Of a DNA stretch of 64,000 nt, positions 15,870 through 26,101 are shown piece after piece. Each line of letters opens with the position of its first letter. The stretch's first letter is position 1. The notes beneath the pieces were generated by a model. The model did no database searches, was not told the DNA's origin, and saw only the letters and a list, made by a program, of their open reading frames with translations. Origin of the DNA: Gemmatimonadota bacterium (GTDB lineage Bacteria > Gemmatimonadota > Gemmatimonadetes > Longimicrobiales > Gaopeijiaceae); the NCBI GenBank assembly GCA_029262115.1, contig JAJCZZ010000026.1, positions 1-64,000 of the forward strand, read 5' to 3'. The position numbers were made by a program, and so were the translations under genes.

Positions 15870-16526
15870 TCAGTCGGCCCCCGCGGAGACCGGCTCCTTC
15901 GTCGCACGGGCGTTGGCGGGCCGGCCCCTCCGTGCGCCACGCTTCGCGGCCCACTTCTGCACACGGAACGCCATCAGCACGACGAACACCGCGATCAGGA
16001 GGAGCGGCAGCCGCACGTCGGCCTTGACCAGCCAGTAGTAGTGGAGAAGACCGAGCCCCGTGACCACGTACGCCAGCTTGTGCAGCGTGGCCCATCGCTT
16101 TCCGAGTCTGCGGATCCACCCTTTCGTCGAGGTCAACGCCAGGGGCGTCAGGAGGAGCAGCGCCGTGAAGCCCACCGTGATGTACGGCCGCTCCAGAATG
16201 TCCTCGGCGACCCACTCGAGTTGGAAGCCCAGGTCCAGCACCATCCACACCGAGAAGTGGAGGAGCGCGTAGAAGAAGGCGAATAGTCCGAGTGGCCGGC
16301 GCACCTTGATCAGGGGATTCCACCCGGTCAGGCGACGGATCGGCGAGACCGCCAGCGTCACGAGCAGGATGACCAGCGCGGTCATCCCCGTGACGTGCGT
16401 CAGCTTCTCGATCGGGTTGACCCCGAGCCACCCGAGGAGCGCTCCGGCCCCCAGCCACGCGGCGGGCGCGAGGCACCCGACCCACATGACCACCCGCAGC
16501 AGGGTGAGGCCCGTCTTGCTGTTCAT
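15870..16526 (-). CDS. msrQ: MsrQ, haem-binding membrane subunit of periplasmic methionine sulfoxide reductase
   Basis: The 218-residue protein has six predicted membrane helices of the ferric-reductase-like fold. The conserved histidines expected to bind haem b include His in ALLHFSVW, HKLAYV and LLHYYW. MsrQ passes electrons from the quinone pool to MsrP, which repairs oxidised methionines in envelope proteins. It follows msrP with a 37-nt gap. A basic C-terminal tail (about residues 185-218) is longer than in the E. coli protein. Confidence 0.9.
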   Translation of the reverse strand: MNSKTGLTLLRVVMWVGCLAPAAWLGAGALLGWLGVNPIEKLTHVTGMTALVILLVTLAVSPIRRLTGWNPLIKVRRPLGLFAFFYALLHFSVWMVLDLGFQLEWVAEDILERPYITVGFTALLLLTPLALTSTKGWIRRLGKRWATLHKLAYVVTGLGLLHYYWLVKADVRLPLLLIAVFVVLMAFRVQKWAAKRGARRGRPANARATKEPVSAGAD

Positions 16527-16563
16527 GTCATCGGTCCGTTGAGGAACGAAGGCGTGTGCCGCC

Positions 16564-17592
16564 TCAGATCCAGCGCTTCAGATCCATGCCGGCGTACATC
16601 TGGCCGACCTCTTCTTCGTACCCGTTGAACATGAGGGTCTCACGACGCCGCAGCTCACCGATCCGCCGCTCCCGGCCCTGGCTCCAGCGTGGGTGGTCCA
16701 CCTCGGGGTTCACGTTGGCATAGAAGCCGTATTCGCGCGGGTTGGTCATCCACCAGGTGTTGCGCGGCATCTCCTCGACGAAGCGGATCTTCACGATCGA
16801 CTTCACGCCCTTGAAACCGTACTTCCACGGCGTGATGAGCCGGAGCGGGGCACCGTTCTGGTTGGGCAGGTCGGTGCCGTAGACGCCGGTCGCGAGCAAC
16901 GCGAGCGGATTCATGGCCTCGTCCATCCGCAGCCCCTCGATGTAGGGCCACTCCAGCACGTTGGTCCGCTGACCCGGCATCTCCTCGGGACGTACGACCG
17001 TGGTCATCTCCAGGAACTTCGCGGCGCTCGTGGGCTCCACGCGCGCGACCAGATCCTTCAGCGGAAAGCCGTACCACGGCACGACCATCGACCACGCCTC
17101 GACGCAGCGCATGCGGTAGACACGGTCCTCCATCGTGTGCGGCGCGAGGAAGTCCTCGAGCGCGTAGTTGCCCGGCTTGTTGACGTGTCCCTCGATGGCC
17201 ACGGTCCAGGGACGCGGACGGAACCGTCCGGAGTTCCTCGACGGATCGGACTTCGCGGTGCCGAACTCGTAGAAGTTGTTGTATGTCGTGATCTCTTCCC
17301 AGGAGTTCAACTCCTCGCCCAATTCGCTCTCCATGCCGCGAAAGCGGGCGGGCACTTCCTGGTCTCGTGGGGCGGGCACGCCGTTTCCGACTGCCGCGCC
17401 CGTCTTCGGGCCCTCAGAGGCCGCGGCCCCCGCTTCGGACGTCTCGCACGCCGACAGGGCCGTCGGCAGAAAGCCGGCCACGGCCGCTCCGGCGGCGGCC
17501 CGCCGGATGAACGAACGGCGGTTCACGTACACGTCTTCGGGGGTGATCTCGGACGATGCGACGTCCGAGCGCCTACGGGACCGGATGATCAT
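16564..17592 (-). CDS. msrP: MsrP, molybdopterin catalytic subunit of periplasmic methionine sulfoxide reductase
   Basis: The ATG at 17592 gives 342 residues and matches the usual MsrP opening (MIIRSRRRSD, then SSEITPEDVYVNRR). A twin-arginine signal (NRRSFIRR, residues 24-31) is followed by a hydrophobic region ending LSAC. The molybdenum ligand is Cys163 in YRMRCVEAW, and NGAPLRLITPWKYGFK carries the cofactor-binding region. The enzyme is exported folded and reduces free and protein-bound methionine sulfoxide in the periplasm with MsrQ. The 244 bp upstream (17593-17836) hold no gene and probably its promoter. Confidence 0.94.
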   Translation of the reverse strand: MIIRSRRRSDVASSEITPEDVYVNRRSFIRRAAAGAAVAGFLPTALSACETSEAGAAASEGPKTGAAVGNGVPAPRDQEVPARFRGMESELGEELNSWEEITTYNNFYEFGTAKSDPSRNSGRFRPRPWTVAIEGHVNKPGNYALEDFLAPHTMEDRVYRMRCVEAWSMVVPWYGFPLKDLVARVEPTSAAKFLEMTTVVRPEEMPGQRTNVLEWPYIEGLRMDEAMNPLALLATGVYGTDLPNQNGAPLRLITPWKYGFKGVKSIVKIRFVEEMPRNTWWMTNPREYGFYANVNPEVDHPRWSQGRERRIGELRRRETLMFNGYEEEVGQMYAGMDLKRWI

Positions 17593-17836
17593 CGGGCTGA
17601 AACTCCATGCGAGTGGGCGGCCAGCGTCCACTCCAACCGGGCGCAAGCTTCATGCTACTCAACCCCCAGCGGGGTGCGCGGTTCCCGAAAGCCTGTAGTG
17701 GCGCGGGAAATTGCGAGGCCTCGGCCGCCGAGCCGGCGTCGTCGCGTGTTTCACGAAACGCGAACCTCGGAGGGCTGGAAACGACGTTGAAACGAGGCGC
17801 GTTGCGACGGACCTCACGCCACGGGATACGCCCCGG

Positions 17837-19732
17837 TCAGCCGCCTCTCAGCGCCTCAGCCGGATCCACCCGAAGCCCTTCGCGACCGGCGCGCAGGGAC
17901 GTGAGCACGAACGCCCCGACCATAAGCAGGACCACCGCGAAGAGCCCGCCGGGCCCGAGCATGGGCACCCCAGCTGACGTCTTTCGGATCAAGGCGATGC
18001 CGAATGTGCCGAAAAAGAGCGCCCAGGCTCCGGCCCACGCCCCGGTTCGGGCCGAGCCTCCGAGCACGCCGAGGACGATCCGCCGGTCGGACGCCCCGAT
18101 CATCCGGCGGATGGCCAACTCGTCGCGACGGCGGCGGGTGACCTGGAGCGCGGTGGCCCGTGCGCCCGCGAGCGACAGGGCCAGGGTCAGCAGCCCGAGC
18201 ACGGCGGCCACTCGAGCCATCCACGCCAGCGGGGCCGCGGCCCCCGCGCGATGCTCCTTCAGGGAACGGGATTTGGCGGGTGCGAAGCCTCGGGCAGTGA
18301 GCACGGCGCGCGCCCTCTCGACGGCGTCGTCCGAGCCGCGCACGATCACCTGGGCCGACACCGGAGGCTGCTGCAAGGCGCTCACGTAGACCGCTTCCCG
18401 CTGCAGATCGTCGCCGCCGACGGCGACGACGGGCAGGTCGTCGACGACGCCCACCACCGTGAACCAGGCGTCGAAGCCGCCACCGAGCTTGATCATCTTG
18501 CCCAGCGGCTTGCCGCCCTCGAACGAACTGTTCGCGAACGTCCGGTTGACGACGGCCACGGGCGGGGCGCCCTCCCCGTCGTCGAGGGTGAGCGCTCGGC
18601 CCTCCACGAGGGACAGGCCGACCACGTCGAAGTAGCCGGGCGCTACCGCGTGGTGGTCCACGATCGCACCCCACATCGGCATGGGCAGCCCGCCCCGGTA
18701 GCAGGCGCCGCACTGCGTGACCGAGTGGTCCCGCACGCCCAGGCCGACGAGCGTTCCAGGCGTGGCCAACGTCTCCGCCTCCATGCCGGGGATGTCGGCG
18801 AGCGCGGTCAACACCTCGTCCCAACCGACCGTGCCGGACGGGCGGGTCGAGGCCATCACCCGGGTGGCCGCAGCGGGGTTGCCCGGTGCGCGCTCGGAAT
18901 CGCCCGCTCGGTCGGTGAAGGAGCGCGCGGGCCCCGCGGCCGCCAGCGCCAGGACCGTCGTGGCCATGACGACGGCGGCCGCGGTACCGGTCTGGGCCAC
19001 GGAGAGCGCGCGCCGCAGGAATACTGCCCGCCTCGGTGACGTGACCCGCGATCCAGAGGTGAGCGCTCCGGCGAGGACACCCCGCCGCGCCGTCACGAGC
19101 CCCACTCCCGCGTACGCGAGCGCGCACATGAGGGTGGTGGCCACCAACACGGCAAGGACGGTCGTCGCGCTGCCCAGAAGGCCCATCCCTTCCACCCCCC
19201 CCGGCCAGGTCAGCCGGAGTGCCGAACCGGTCGTGAGTCCGAGGAGGAGCCCGGTGGACGCGCCCCCGACGAGCAGAACGCGCAGGTCCTGAAGAAGGAG
19301 GGCGATCAGCCCGCGTGGCGTGGCTCCGAGTGCGGCCCGAACGGACACCTCACGCCAGCGAGCGCTCCCCGCCTCGAAGAGGAGCACCAGCGCGTTGAGC
19401 AGCGCCACGGACGCCGCCGCGAGGAACAGGGCGGCCACCAGCGTCGCGAATCGCTCGAGCGCGGCCGTCTGGAGGTCGACCGGCCATACCGCGCGGTCGC
19501 TCCAGACCATGCCCATGGTTTCGCGGGGGATGTCGGGAAGGCGGAGCAGCCCACTCGGTCCGCTCCGATCAATCGACATCACGGCCGCGAGGCCCGCCAA
19601 CAGCCCGGTGGCGGCCGAGAGCGACAGGAAGGCCCCACCGAACCGGCGGAGGTCGGTCCAGCCCATCCGGCGCCCCGTCGGGGCTCGTCTCATCCGCGCG
19701 ACACGACCCTCGGTCCCTCGTTTCGCCCGCAT
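17837..19732 (-). CDS. MacB/FtsX-type ABC transporter permease (ADOP-like)
   Basis: The product of about 631 residues has four-helix FtsX-like permease blocks at both ends (ALLNALVLLFEAGSARWREV, and TRRRRDELAIRRMIGASDRR near the C-terminus). A periplasmic MacB-type core domain lies between them (VAPGYFDVVGLSLVEGRAL). It ends in DPAEALRGG, a typical ADOP C-terminus. No ATPase gene is adjacent, which is usual for such orphan permeases. Either this ATG or the GTG at 19765 may be the start; the latter would include three 11-residue Arg/Gly-rich repeats (GRAVRPRRGAD, GRAMRAKRGTE, GRVARMRRAPT). The substrate is unknown. The thioredoxin-like gene is directly upstream. Confidence 0.82.
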   Translation of the reverse strand: MRAKRGTEGRVARMRRAPTGRRMGWTDLRRFGGAFLSLSAATGLLAGLAAVMSIDRSGPSGLLRLPDIPRETMGMVWSDRAVWPVDLQTAALERFATLVAALFLAAASVALLNALVLLFEAGSARWREVSVRAALGATPRGLIALLLQDLRVLLVGGASTGLLLGLTTGSALRLTWPGGVEGMGLLGSATTVLAVLVATTLMCALAYAGVGLVTARRGVLAGALTSGSRVTSPRRAVFLRRALSVAQTGTAAAVVMATTVLALAAAGPARSFTDRAGDSERAPGNPAAATRVMASTRPSGTVGWDEVLTALADIPGMEAETLATPGTLVGLGVRDHSVTQCGACYRGGLPMPMWGAIVDHHAVAPGYFDVVGLSLVEGRALTLDDGEGAPPVAVVNRTFANSSFEGGKPLGKMIKLGGGFDAWFTVVGVVDDLPVVAVGGDDLQREAVYVSALQQPPVSAQVIVRGSDDAVERARAVLTARGFAPAKSRSLKEHRAGAAAPLAWMARVAAVLGLLTLALSLAGARATALQVTRRRRDELAIRRMIGASDRRIVLGVLGGSARTGAWAGAWALFFGTFGIALIRKTSAGVPMLGPGGLFAVVLLMVGAFVLTSLRAGREGLRVDPAEALRGG

Positions 19733-19775
19733 CGCCCGACCGTCGGCGCCTCGCCTCGGACGCACAGCCCGACCC
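19660..19775 (-). repeat. Three to four 33-bp repeats at the start of the permease gene
   Basis: On the minus strand, units encoding GRAVRPRRGAD, GRAMRAKRGTE, GRVARMRRAPT and the partial GRRMG follow each other in frame. They span the gap between the thioredoxin-like stop and the first transmembrane segment. They may be translated, as a basic cytoplasmic tail, if the GTG at 19765 is used. Confidence 0.5.
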
Positions 19776-20429
19776 TCAGGCCCCGTCGCACGTCGGTCGG
19801 CCGGCGGCGGCCGCTTCCAGCAGCGCCACGACCTCCTCGACGGTGGAGCGGCCGCCGTCCGTGTCATACCAGCCCATCTTCGCCTCGAACAGCGCGTCAC
19901 GGCTGATTTTCCCGTCGTTCTCCGCCAGATACGCCTGAAGGTCCTTCGGCCGCTCGATGAAGCAGCCGGCATCGTCGAAGTCGGCGTCGAGCAACACGAC
20001 GGTCGGGGTCGCCGCCCGGCCGTCGGGCGTCCGCCGGGCTTCCATGACCGCACGACCCACGTCGGAGTCGACGATGCGCATGTCGAGCCCCGGGACCAGG
20101 TCGGTCAGGAGGGCCAGGTAAGGGATCGTGTTGACCGAGTCGGAGCAGGCATCGATCGCCACCGAAAGAAGGTGCCAGCTGCCTCCGACCGCCCGCGCCC
20201 GCTCGACCAGCGCGGAGGGAAGGGTCCGCGCGTAGTTCCGGTCCCACAACTCCTTGCGACGTGTGGCCCGTTCGTGGAAGGCGGCGAACGTCTCACCCTG
20301 CTGGTACAGCGCGCGCAACTCGTCATCCGGTCCGGACACCACGACGGGAAGGCCGGCGGAGTCGATGCACACGAGCGGAGCAGGGGGCGGTGCGATGAGC
20401 ACCAGGGCGGCGAGCGCGGACAGGATCAT
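19776..20429 (-). CDS. Exported thioredoxin-like protein
   Basis: The ATG at 20429 gives 217 residues starting with a signal peptide (residues 1-20, ending before VCIDS). The body fits a thioredoxin-family protein of the kind also annotated in Bacillus-type bacteria (YARTLPSALVERA, then TPTVVLLDAD for the strand before the cis-Pro region). A CxxC active site is not present: the cysteines seen lie in DACSDS, AGCFI and PTCDGA. Redox activity is therefore doubtful. It lies between the S9 peptidase and the ABC permease on the same strand with short gaps, so an operon is likely. Confidence 0.6.
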   Translation of the reverse strand: MILSALAALVLIAPPPAPLVCIDSAGLPVVVSGPDDELRALYQQGETFAAFHERATRRKELWDRNYARTLPSALVERARAVGGSWHLLSVAIDACSDSVNTIPYLALLTDLVPGLDMRIVDSDVGRAVMEARRTPDGRAATPTVVLLDADFDDAGCFIERPKDLQAYLAENDGKISRDALFEAKMGWYDTDGGRSTVEEVVALLEAAAAGRPTCDGA

Positions 20430-20472
20430 GGGCGGTTCCGGTGTGTGGGGTCGAGCTCGGGTGCAGAAGCCG

Positions 20473-22602
20473 TCAGCGAACCGTGAGCGTGCGGTCGAAG
20501 AAGTCGGCGGCCGCGCTGAACGCCGCCCGCCAGTTCCGGTGGAGCAGGAAGCCGTGCACTTCGTCCGGGAAGATGAGCTGTTCGAACGGGACACCCCGAC
20601 GGGCCAACGACTCCGCCAGATCTACCGACTCGCTGAACGGAACGTTCCGGTCGTCGTCCCCGTGAATGATGAGCACGGGGGAACGCCATCCGTCCAGGAA
20701 GGCCATGGGGGAAGAGGCATACGCCAGCCGGCTGAAATCGGGGTGGTCCTCGGGTTCGTAGTCGGGCACGAAGTTATTGATGACCACGTTCCAGTCGTGC
20801 ACACCGTGGAGGTCGACGCCCGCCTTGAAGAGGTCGGATGCGCGGGCCAGGCCCATGGCCGTCAAGAATCCCCCGTACGACCCACCCCACAGGCCGATGC
20901 GATCCGCGTCGACATCGCCGCGCGATTGAAGGTAGAGCCCCGCGCCCAGGACGTCGTTGAACTCACTCGCGCCGGTCGCGCCGTAGTTCAGAGCTTCCCT
21001 GAATTCCATGCCGTAACCGATTCCGCTACGGTAATTTACGGAAAGAACCACATACCCCTGCGAGGCCAGGTACTGGTTGAAGGCGTACGCTCCGTGGTAG
21101 TAGCCGCGGTGGTGGAAGCCGAGGAGCATCTGACGCCGTGAGCCCCCGTGGAAGAAGGCGACGGCGGGAGCGCGCGCGCCGCTCGGGAGTCCGGGGGGAA
21201 GAAAGAGTTGCGCGTGGATGGGCATGCCGTCGGCCGCCCGGAACACCACCGCCTGGGGCTCGACCAGCGCCGCCGCTGGGAAGTCGGCATCGAGCGGCGG
21301 ACTCACCCGGCGACGCGCCCCGGCCATCAGGACCTCGGTGTGGGCCGGCTCCCGGCTCGACGAGGCATGAAAGGCCACCGCGCCGGACGACGTGACCACG
21401 GCACCCCATTCGATCCCGGAGCCCGGCGTGAGCAGGCGGGGCGCGCCGCCCGAGACCGGGACGCGCCACACGTGCTTGCGGTCGATGTCGTCCTGGCCGG
21501 AATCGTACACGATGCTCTGGCCGTCCGGAGCCAGCGCCGCGAACTGCACCTCGAACGCGCCGGGCGTGAGAAGCCGTGCGGTACCTCCCCGGGCCGGTAC
21601 GCTGTAGAGGTGCTTCCAGCCATCGCCCTCCCAGGGAAAGACCAGGACGTCGCCCTCGGCCCAGAAAAGTTGATTCGAGGCGCCGATGCCGCTGAAGACG
21701 CTCCCCACGCCCGGATCGGCCCGCCAGACCTCGCGCCCCTCACCGGACTCCGCGTCCGCCACCCGGATGGAGAACGGGAGCCCCTCGCGACGCGGCATGA
21801 ACGGGAGGATGTCCCGCTCGTTCGGTTGCCGAAGAAAGGCGACCTGACGCCCGTCCGGGCTCCACACCGGGGAGCCGTCGGAGTGCACCGACGGGTCCAG
21901 GTAGACGATCCGCTCGTCCGCCAGGTGGAGAACGCCCACGAAGCCGTGGTCTCCGCGGTTGCTCACAAAGGCGAGCCGCCGCCCGTCCGGTGACCAGGTG
22001 AGGCCGCCGGCGCCCCCGCGGATGCGCGCCACCCGTTCGGCCTCGGCGCCCTCATCGAGCGACAGCACCATGAGATCGCGTCCCTGGCTGTAGGCGATTC
22101 GGTCGCCGTCAGGATGGAGCACAAAGCCGCCCCCTTCCCGGATGAGTCGAGGATCGCCGCCGGAGGCATCGACCGCCCACAGCGCGCGTTCCTCTGCGGC
22201 AGGTGTGTAGACGGGGTCGGGGACTTCTCCCTGACGGTTCGTCGCGCCGCCCCGCACATAGAGCAGCGTCCGGCCGTTCGGCCCGAAGGTGAGGTCGGCC
22301 AACTCCTGCCCGTCATCGCCCTGATACGTGGTGAGTTGACGTCCGCGCCACTGCGGACCCTCCGCCACCCAGATGTTGCGCTCGCCCTCGTCGTTTTCGA
22401 TCCAGGCGATCCTGTCCCCGGCGGGCGCGGCCACGAGGCCGGACGCGAACGAGTAGGACAGGACGTCGTCGAGGGAGAAGGAGGCTTGCGCGGCGATGGG
22501 GGAGGGGGCGCCCAGGTGAAGCGCTACGATCGCCAGATACACCGCGGGCTGCGCGCGGCGGCGGGCGACATGACGGACGATCGAGTGTCGGTGTGTCTTC
22601 AT
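20473..22602 (-). CDS. S9-family prolyl oligopeptidase/dipeptidyl peptidase
   Basis: The 709-residue secreted enzyme has a signal peptide ending near IAAQA (about residue 40). A beta-propeller of WD40-like TolB blades follows (LTWSPDGRRLAFVSNRGD, SPVWSPDGRQVAFLR). The alpha/beta-hydrolase domain occupies about residues 460-709 with catalytic Ser575 in GGSYGG, Asp651 in HGDDDRNVP and His683 in DEVHGF. Such enzymes cleave small peptides after Pro or Ala in the periplasm. The ATG overlaps the stop of the upstream coiled-coil gene (ATGA), so the two are co-translated. Confidence 0.93.
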   Translation of the reverse strand: MKTHRHSIVRHVARRRAQPAVYLAIVALHLGAPSPIAAQASFSLDDVLSYSFASGLVAAPAGDRIAWIENDEGERNIWVAEGPQWRGRQLTTYQGDDGQELADLTFGPNGRTLLYVRGGATNRQGEVPDPVYTPAAEERALWAVDASGGDPRLIREGGGFVLHPDGDRIAYSQGRDLMVLSLDEGAEAERVARIRGGAGGLTWSPDGRRLAFVSNRGDHGFVGVLHLADERIVYLDPSVHSDGSPVWSPDGRQVAFLRQPNERDILPFMPRREGLPFSIRVADAESGEGREVWRADPGVGSVFSGIGASNQLFWAEGDVLVFPWEGDGWKHLYSVPARGGTARLLTPGAFEVQFAALAPDGQSIVYDSGQDDIDRKHVWRVPVSGGAPRLLTPGSGIEWGAVVTSSGAVAFHASSSREPAHTEVLMAGARRRVSPPLDADFPAAALVEPQAVVFRAADGMPIHAQLFLPPGLPSGARAPAVAFFHGGSRRQMLLGFHHRGYYHGAYAFNQYLASQGYVVLSVNYRSGIGYGMEFREALNYGATGASEFNDVLGAGLYLQSRGDVDADRIGLWGGSYGGFLTAMGLARASDLFKAGVDLHGVHDWNVVINNFVPDYEPEDHPDFSRLAYASSPMAFLDGWRSPVLIIHGDDDRNVPFSESVDLAESLARRGVPFEQLIFPDEVHGFLLHRNWRAAFSAAADFFDRTLTVR

Positions 22603-23504
22603 TCCGTGAGACCTTCGGTCAGGGACTCGAGCTCTCGCTCCGCGCGAGACTCACTTTCCAGGATGCGGTCGGCCACCTCCTCGATGGCGTGGACGGGTGC
22701 GCGCTCCGCACCGTCCAACAGGTGGAACCGTTCGATTCCGGCCAGCGCGGACATCACGTCATCCGCATCGCGCAGAAACCGTTCGGCCACGGCTTCGACC
22801 GTCAACGAAGCGTGCTCGATGGCCAGGTCGGCGTCCACTACGAGCCCCGAAAGTCGTCGGCTCTCTTCGGCGTCACGGGCACCGCGCTTGAGCGCCGCGA
22901 CCCGTCCTTCACAGCGGTCGAAGAACCTCCGGAGCGCGTCTGTTCGGCGTCCGAGGCTGTCCAATGCATGCCTGACCTTCGATGCCAGCGCGTCAGCGGT
23001 GGCCGCGTGCGTCCCGATCACCGGGTCGCTCGGGTCCTGTTCCACCCGCTCCCGCCAATACGCTTGGGACCGTTCGGCCTCGTGAAGGGCCCGCTCCAGT
23101 TCCTGGCGCGAGAGGCCCGCCTCCGACTCGTCGCCGAGGAGTTCGTGACGCCGCGCCTGAATCCGCTGATCGAAGATCCCGACGAGCCGCTCCTGGAAGT
23201 CCAACGGGGACTCCCGCAGCCACCGGGCGTGGTTCCGGCGGTCGGCCGCCTGCGAGAGCCGTGCTCCGCCCTCACCCACCACGAAGAACATCGTGAGCGC
23301 GGCCGCCACCACCGCGGCGAGCCTGCCCGCCACCAGGGGCCCGGCCGTGACGTCGATGGCGATCTGGACGAGCCAGAGCGCGAGGACCAACCCCGCCAGG
23401 TACGGACCGAACCGCTCGCCCCAACCGAGCCGGGGAGCCAGTTCGGGAGCGAAGTGCTCGACCAACGCCTCCGTGCTCCGGATCTCCAGGTCCTTCATTT
23501 CCAT
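22599..23504 (-). CDS. Membrane-anchored coiled-coil protein of unknown function
   Basis: The 301-residue protein has two N-terminal membrane segments (about residues 33-52 and 59-76: [15 protein letters not shown] and [19 protein letters not shown]). A long Arg/Glu-rich helical region follows, predicted to form coiled coils ([20 protein letters not shown], then [15 protein letters not shown]). No enzymatic motif is visible. The cytoplasmic helical part could be a scaffold. It is translationally coupled to the S9 peptidase downstream and lies just after the aminotransferase gene on the same strand. Confidence 0.75.
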   Translation of the reverse strand: MEMKDLEIRSTEALVEHFAPELAPRLGWGERFGPYLAGLVLALWLVQIAIDVTAGPLVAGRLAAVVAAALTMFFVVGEGGARLSQAADRRNHARWLRESPLDFQERLVGIFDQRIQARRHELLGDESEAGLSRQELERALHEAERSQAYWRERVEQDPSDPVIGTHAATADALASKVRHALDSLGRRTDALRRFFDRCEGRVAALKRGARDAEESRRLSGLVVDADLAIEHASLTVEAVAERFLRDADDVMSALAGIERFHLLDGAERAPVHAIEEVADRILESESRAERELESLTEGLTE

Positions 23505-23533
23505 TGATCGCCCCCGCTATCGCCCGCCCGACC

Positions 23534-24844
23534 TCATGCAGAAATCCCGTTGCGCACGACGTCCTCCATGGCGTCAATGAATCGGTCGAGCTCAGGCAGC
23601 GTCGTGTAGACGCTGGGCGAGACGCGGATGCCCCGGAACTCCGCGTGGTTGATGGCCACGGAGATGATCCGGTGGCGATCCCAGAGATGCGTGATCAGGT
23701 CCGCCGGTTCGACGCCGTCGATCTCGACGTTGGCAATGCCGCACGCCATGCCCGGTTTGAGACTCGTGTGCAGGCGCACCCGGTCGTGCCGCATCAGGGG
23801 CTCCGCCCAGTAGTTACGCAGGTAGACGAGGCGGGCGTCTTTGCGCGCCGCCCCGATGCCCTCGTGAAAGGTCAGAGCCTCGCCGATGGCGAGATAGTTG
23901 GCGGCCGGGTGGGTGCCGATCTCCTCGAATTTGCGGATGTCGCCGTCCATCCGCTCGGGCGCCGCCATGAGCGGCCACACGCCCGCGATCTTGTCGCGAC
24001 GCACGTACAGCATGCCCGTGCCGTGCGGCGCAAAGAGCCATTTGTGGAGCGAGGTCGAATAGTTGTCGACGTCCAGATCGCCAAGGTCGAAGTCGAAGTG
24101 CGCGAGGGCATGCGCCCCATCCACGATCAGGGGGATGCCGTGGCGACGGGCCATCGCGTTCAGCGCGGTGACCGGGAGGATCTGACCGGTCAGGTTGATC
24201 ATGTGGCAGGCGAGGATGGCCCGGGTCCGGGGCGTGATGGCCTGCTCGAAGAGGCGGACGACCTCGGCCGGATCTTCGGCGGGCACCGGAATCTGGATCT
24301 GCCGGAGGACGATCCCTTCCCGGCGCTCTCGCTGTTTGAACGTGGTGATCATGCGGCCGTAGTCCTGAGTGGTGGTCAGGACTTCGTCGCCGCGCCGCAG
24401 GTCGATGCCGAGCTGCATGGTCTGCAGGCTCTCCGAGGCGTTCCGGGTGAACGCCACCTCCTCCTTATCGACGCCCCATGCGCGCGCCATCCGCTCCCGC
24501 ACGCCTTCGCGCTGGGGTTCGAGGATGCCCCACATGGTGTACGACGGCGCCAGATTCGAGAAGTCGAGGTGCCGCTTCATGGCGTCCTGCACCCATCCCG
24601 GCGATGGGCTCACCCCGCCGTTGTTCAGGTTGACGAGCGTGCGATCGACCGTGAAGGCCCGCGCCACCTCGAACCAGAAGTCCTCGTCCCGCGCGACGTC
24701 GGACGGGAGCCCGGGGTGGCCGGCCAGATTGGCCGCCACCTCCAGCGCGCTCGCTTCGAGTCGCCCGGGCAGGAGGGGAAGTCCGGCAGCCGCTGCGGCC
24801 GCGGGAAGGGTGAACGTTCCGAGGAAGCGACGACGGGTCTGCAT
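23534..24844 (-). CDS. Tat-exported class V aminotransferase (isopenicillin-N-epimerase-like)
   Basis: The ATG at 24844 gives 436 residues with a twin-arginine signal (TRRRFLG, residues 3-9, and an Ala/Leu-rich core). The rest is a class V PLP enzyme: [13 protein letters not shown] near residue 71 opens the fold, DGAHALAHF at 242-250 holds the ring-stacking Asp, and Lys268 in [13 protein letters not shown] is the Schiff-base residue. Exported members of this family act as epimerases, desulfurases or unknown PLP enzymes. PLP enzymes in the periplasm need the Tat pathway because the cofactor is loaded in the cytoplasm, which fits the signal. The substrate cannot be told. Confidence 0.9.
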   Translation of the reverse strand: MQTRRRFLGTFTLPAAAAAAGLPLLPGRLEASALEVAANLAGHPGLPSDVARDEDFWFEVARAFTVDRTLVNLNNGGVSPSPGWVQDAMKRHLDFSNLAPSYTMWGILEPQREGVRERMARAWGVDKEEVAFTRNASESLQTMQLGIDLRRGDEVLTTTQDYGRMITTFKQRERREGIVLRQIQIPVPAEDPAEVVRLFEQAITPRTRAILACHMINLTGQILPVTALNAMARRHGIPLIVDGAHALAHFDFDLGDLDVDNYSTSLHKWLFAPHGTGMLYVRRDKIAGVWPLMAAPERMDGDIRKFEEIGTHPAANYLAIGEALTFHEGIGAARKDARLVYLRNYWAEPLMRHDRVRLHTSLKPGMACGIANVEIDGVEPADLITHLWDRHRIISVAINHAEFRGIRVSPSVYTTLPELDRFIDAMEDVVRNGISA

Positions 24845-25033
24845 GATGGCTCCGGGCCGGTGCGGACAGGACGGCGGGGCGCCCGTTGCCGCGGCGGTCC
24901 CGACCACGGCAGGATACGCCGTGGAGCCCGTGGTTGTCCAACGTTTGCCGCCGTGTGCGCATCTTGGATGGGCCCTCGGGCGGGGCTACCTTGCCGGCGC
25001 CCGCCGTCCCCTCCGTTCCGACGTGCCCTCGCC

Positions 25034-26101
25034 ATGATCCGCCTGACGTTCCTCGGCACCGCCGCCTCCCGCCCCACGGTCGGGCGGAACGTGAGCGGTA
25101 TCGCGCTACAGCGGGAAGGCGATCTCTTTCTCCTGGACTGCGGCGAGGGCTCTCAGCGCCAGATGATGCGCTACGCGACCGGATTCGGTGTGTCGGCCAT
25201 TTTCGTCACCCACGCGCACGCGGATCATTTCCTGGGGATAACAGGCCTTCTGCGCACGATGGCGCTCCAAGGACGCACGGATCCGCTGACGGTGTGGGGT
25301 CCCCCTTCGAGTGGCACCCTCCTGAGTGCGGCGGTCCACCTCGGCGTCGATCGCGTAACCTTCCCGGTGGAGGTGCGTGAGGCCCGCGCGGGGGAGGGCC
25401 CGACCTTCGACGGCTACCGGATCGAGGCGTTTGCGGTGAACCACGGGACGGCCGCCGTCGGGTGGGCGCTCGTAGAGGCGCCACGGCTCGGTCGCTTCGA
25501 CGTCGGGCGCGCCCGAGCCCTCGGCGTTCCCGAGGGTCCGCTCTTCGGCCGGCTCCACCGGGGCGAGACGGTCGAGGTCGAGGGCCAATCGATCGCACCG
25601 GAACAGGTGGTCGGACCGTCGAGGCCCGGCCGCCTGGTCGTGTATACGGGCGATACCCGTCCGGCGGAGTCGACCGTCGATCGCGCTCGGGGCGCCGACG
25701 TGCTCGTGCACGAGGCCACCTTCGCGTCCGATGAGGCCGGACGCGCCCGGGACACCTTCCACTCGACTGCGGAAGAGGCCGGACGCGTGGCCCGCCAGGC
25801 GGGTGTGGCGCGGCTCTTTTTGACGCACCTGTCCGCGCGCTACTCGGATGACCCGCGCGAGTTGGAGGCGGAAGCCCGACGCGAGTTCCCGGGCGCGAAG
25901 ATCGCTCGGGACGGGCTGACGATCGAGGTCGGGTATCCCGCCGATGATGAGGACGGGAAGGGTGGGGAGCCTGGCTCGGACGGCACCACCACGGATCGCG
26001 GGAGCACGGCTGCGGTGAGCGATGGGGCTGGCGGTCCGGGCGTGGCCAGGGCAGCCGCCCAGGACGGGATGACCGGGCCCACCGTGCAGGGCGCCGGATG
26101 A
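25034..26101 (+). CDS. rnz: Ribonuclease Z (tRNA 3' processing endonuclease)
   Basis: The 355-residue metallo-beta-lactamase-fold protein starts [12 protein letters not shown] and has the zinc motif [10 protein letters not shown] (His60, His62, Asp64, His65). Further ligands are in [15 protein letters not shown] and FLTHLSARY. The family consensus has H-x-H-x-D-H with Leu and Gly as the variable residues (HLHGDH); here they are Ala and Ala. The last ~50 residues (after [11 protein letters not shown]) are low-complexity Gly/Thr/Asp/Ala and not part of the enzyme fold. It trims the 3' trailer of pre-tRNA. It overlaps the next gene by 4 nt (ATGA) and opens a run of housekeeping genes. Confidence 0.92.
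   Translation: MIRLTFLGTAASRPTVGRNVSGIALQREGDLFLLDCGEGSQRQMMRYATGFGVSAIFVTHAHADHFLGITGLLRTMALQGRTDPLTVWGPPSSGTLLSAAVHLGVDRVTFPVEVREARAGEGPTFDGYRIEAFAVNHGTAAVGWALVEAPRLGRFDVGRARALGVPEGPLFGRLHRGETVEVEGQSIAPEQVVGPSRPGRLVVYTGDTRPAESTVDRARGADVLVHEATFASDEAGRARDTFHSTAEEAGRVARQAGVARLFLTHLSARYSDDPRELEAEARREFPGAKIARDGLTIEVGYPADDEDGKGGEPGSDGTTTDRGSTAAVSDGAGGPGVARAAAQDGMTGPTVQGAG

Noticed and set aside
24844-24907. Longer starts for the aminotransferase and several other genes
   Set aside because: The extra residues precede a clear Tat or Sec signal and do not resemble the families, so internal starts were used.
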